DNA of 38,101 bases, taken from JBDSEG01 sp039920165. GTDB taxonomy: Bacteria; Pseudomonadota; Gammaproteobacteria; Burkholderiales; Burkholderiaceae_C. Every line of letters begins with the position of its first letter. The stretch's first letter is position 1. A model generated the notes under the pieces. The model worked only from the letters and a program-made list of their open reading frames with translations. It did no database searches and had not been told where the DNA came from. Position numbers and translations under genes: made by a program. The stretch is from positions 1 through 38,101 of the forward strand of contig JBDSEG010000092.1 of assembly GCA_039920165.1 (NCBI GenBank), written 5' to 3'. Positions 36,884 to 38,101 of the stretch are shown piece after piece.

Positions 36884-38101
36884 TCAGGCCGCGCGCGCGG
36901 TGCTGCGGCGCACCGCATTGGCCGAGGCCTTGAACGGGTCGAGACCGAGCCGCTTCACGGTATCGATGAAGTGCTCGTTGGCCGCGCGGCGTTTGCGGTA
37001 GGTATCGATCACGGCCTCGATCGCATCGGCAACTTCGTCGGCTGCGAACGACGGGCCGATCACCTTGCCCGGCAGCGGCGCGCCCGACAAGGTCGAGCCG
37101 TCCGAGCCGGCGAGCGTGAGCTGATACCACTCGCTGCCGTCCTTGTCGACGCCGAGCACGCCGATGTGGCCGCTGTGGTGATGCCCGCACGAGTTGATGC
37201 AGCCGCTGATGTGCAGGTCGATGTCACCGATGTCGTAAAGCTCGTCGAGGTCGGCGTAGCGCTCGGTGATCTCGGCCGCGAGCGGGATCGAGCGTGCGTT
37301 GGCCAGCGCGCAGAAGTCGCCGCCGGGGCAGGCGATCATGTCGGTCAGCAGTCCGATGTTCGGGCTCGCGAAGCCGGCGTCGCGCGCGTCCTGCCACAGC
37401 GCCGGCAGCTCGCTGGCGCGCACCCACGGCAGCACCAGATTCTGGTCGTGCGAGACGCGCAGTTCGGCGTGGCTGTAGCGCTCGGCCAGGCCGGCGGCGC
37501 GTTCCATCTGGATGTCGGTCACGTCGCCGGGCGCCTGGCCTGGCCGCTTGACCGAAAGCGTCACTGCGCGGTAGCCAGCGACTTGGTGGGGATGCACGTT
37601 GCGGGTCAGCCAGCGCGTGTAGGCGGGGAGCGCATCGGCCGGTGCGGCCGCGGGTTCGTCGGTCGCGACCACGCTGGCGGGGCGCTGGAAATGCGCCCGT
37701 ACCCGGTCGAGTTCGGCCAGCGGAATGATGTGCGCCGTGCCATCCAGGTCGCGCTCGAGGATATTGCGGAACTCTGCCTCGACCGCGTCGATAAACTTGG
37801 GGCCTTCGGCCTTCACAAGAATCTTGATGCGCGCTTTGTAGGCGTTGTCGCGCCGGCCGTAGCGGTTGTAGACGCGAACGATCGCTTCGATGAAGACAAG
37901 GATCTGCTGCCAGGGCAGGAAGGCGCGGATTTCGGTGCCGATGATGGGCGTGCGCCCCATGCCGCCGCCCACCAGCACCTTGAAGCCGACCTCGCCGGCC
38001 TGGTTCTTGAGCAGCTGCAGGCCGATATCGTGCCAGGCGATGGCGGCGCGGTCCTCGCGCGCCCCAGTGACGGCAATCTTGAATTTGCGCGGCAAGAAGG
38101 C
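36884..38101 (-). CDS. cysI: Sulfite/nitrite reductase hemoprotein, N-terminus beyond the window
   Basis: Siroheme and [4Fe-4S] enzyme that reduces sulfite to sulfide. The visible 405 residues are the C-terminal part of a protein of usually about 550-570. The cluster ligands are present as C-x5-C (ACPGGDFCALA) and C-x3-C (SGCINSCGHHH), and siroheme-binding basic residues occur around GGGMGRTPIIGTEI. No CysJ flavoprotein is seen, so the electron donor may be ferredoxin; fdxA and its reductase lie at the other end of this run. The start and the operon promoter are off the right edge. Confidence 0.93.
   Translation of the reverse strand, partial: AFLPRKFKIAVTGAREDRAAIAWHDIGLQLLKNQAGEVGFKVLVGGGMGRTPIIGTEIRAFLPWQQILVFIEAIVRVYNRYGRRDNAYKARIKILVKAEGPKFIDAVEAEFRNILERDLDGTAHIIPLAELDRVRAHFQRPASVVATDEPAAAPADALPAYTRWLTRNVHPHQVAGYRAVTLSVKRPGQAPGDVTDIQMERAAGLAERYSHAELRVSHDQNLVLPWVRASELPALWQDARDAGFASPNIGLLTDMIACPGGDFCALANARSIPLAAEITERYADLDELYDIGDIDLHISGCINSCGHHHSGHIGVLGVDKDGSEWYQLTLAGSDGSTLSGAPLPGKVIGPSFAADEVADAIEAVIDTYRKRRAANEHFIDTVKRLGLDPFKASANAVRRSTARAA

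Noticed and set aside
1..38101. CRISPR arrays, insertion sequences, attachment sites, replication origins
   Set aside because: No regularly spaced repeats, transposase or integrase genes, terminal inverted repeats or DnaA-box clusters were found. The tRNA genes show no flanking duplicated 3' ends.

Overview
The window is a dense, GC-rich stretch (G or C at nearly every third codon position) of a proteobacterial chromosome. Gene content and order point to a betaproteobacterium of the Burkholderiales type: tRNA-Gln lies between prs and ispE, lolB and a TPR protein follow, mutM is divergent, nadK sits head-to-head with hrcA, and an assimilatory sulfate operon of the cysI-DUF934-cysH-cysD-cysN-cobA type is present. 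No phage, insertion sequence, CRISPR array or rRNA was seen. This is core and metabolic chromosome rather than an island. No gene-free stretch exceeds about 205 bases.

Layout. 1-4155 (minus): TPR protein, lolB, ispE, tRNA-Gln, prs (C-terminus cut by the window edge). 4203-8170 (plus): mutM, a dynamin-like GTPase and mutY, so the two 8-oxoguanine repair glycosylases flank a large GTPase. 8175-12421 (minus): nadK, recN, rapZ and a LON-domain protein, packed with overlapping ends. 12502-17169 (plus): hrcA, an acyl-CoA dehydrogenase, a CAT-anticodon tRNA that looks like tRNA-Ile2, a beta-hydroxyacid dehydrogenase and glucarate dehydratase. 17173-23045 (minus): ctpA-type protease, a ThiF/MoeB enzyme, a GntR/UTRA regulator overlapping a degenerate inositol-monophosphatase-like gene, a LOG-family protein and arginase. 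23248-28847: small mixed units, including a trypsin-like periplasmic protease, a Tat-exported dienelactone hydrolase, glyoxalase II, a DUF883 protein, a thioredoxin-like protein, a carboxymuconolactone-decarboxylase-like protein and a VanZ-like protein. 28919-30846 (plus): an OtnK/OtnC pair for four-carbon acid sugars. 30980-38101 (minus): sulfate assimilation genes cysI, DUF934, cysH, cysD, cysN and cobA, followed by a 7Fe ferredoxin and a ferredoxin-NADP reductase.

How the genes fit together. The sulfur operon holds sulfate activation (CysDN), reduction of APS (CysH of the iron-sulfur APS-reductase type, with no APS kinase present), siroheme precursor synthesis (CobA) and sulfite reduction (CysI). 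The ferredoxin and its reductase, at the end of the same run, could supply electrons to CysI, since no cysJ is seen. The recN/nadK/rapZ and mutM/mutY blocks are housekeeping for DNA repair, NADP supply and envelope-sugar control.

Most noteworthy observations: (1) many first-in-unit genes lack a Shine-Dalgarno site and instead have a -10-like hexamer ending 5-8 bases before the ATG, as expected for leaderless mRNAs; (2) a dynamin-like GTPase sits inside the mutM-mutY repair unit; (3) an inositol-monophosphatase-fold protein has apparently lost three of four metal ligands and is coupled to a GntR regulator; (4) a ferredoxin/reductase pair is attached to the sulfate operon. None of these could be tested by database search here.
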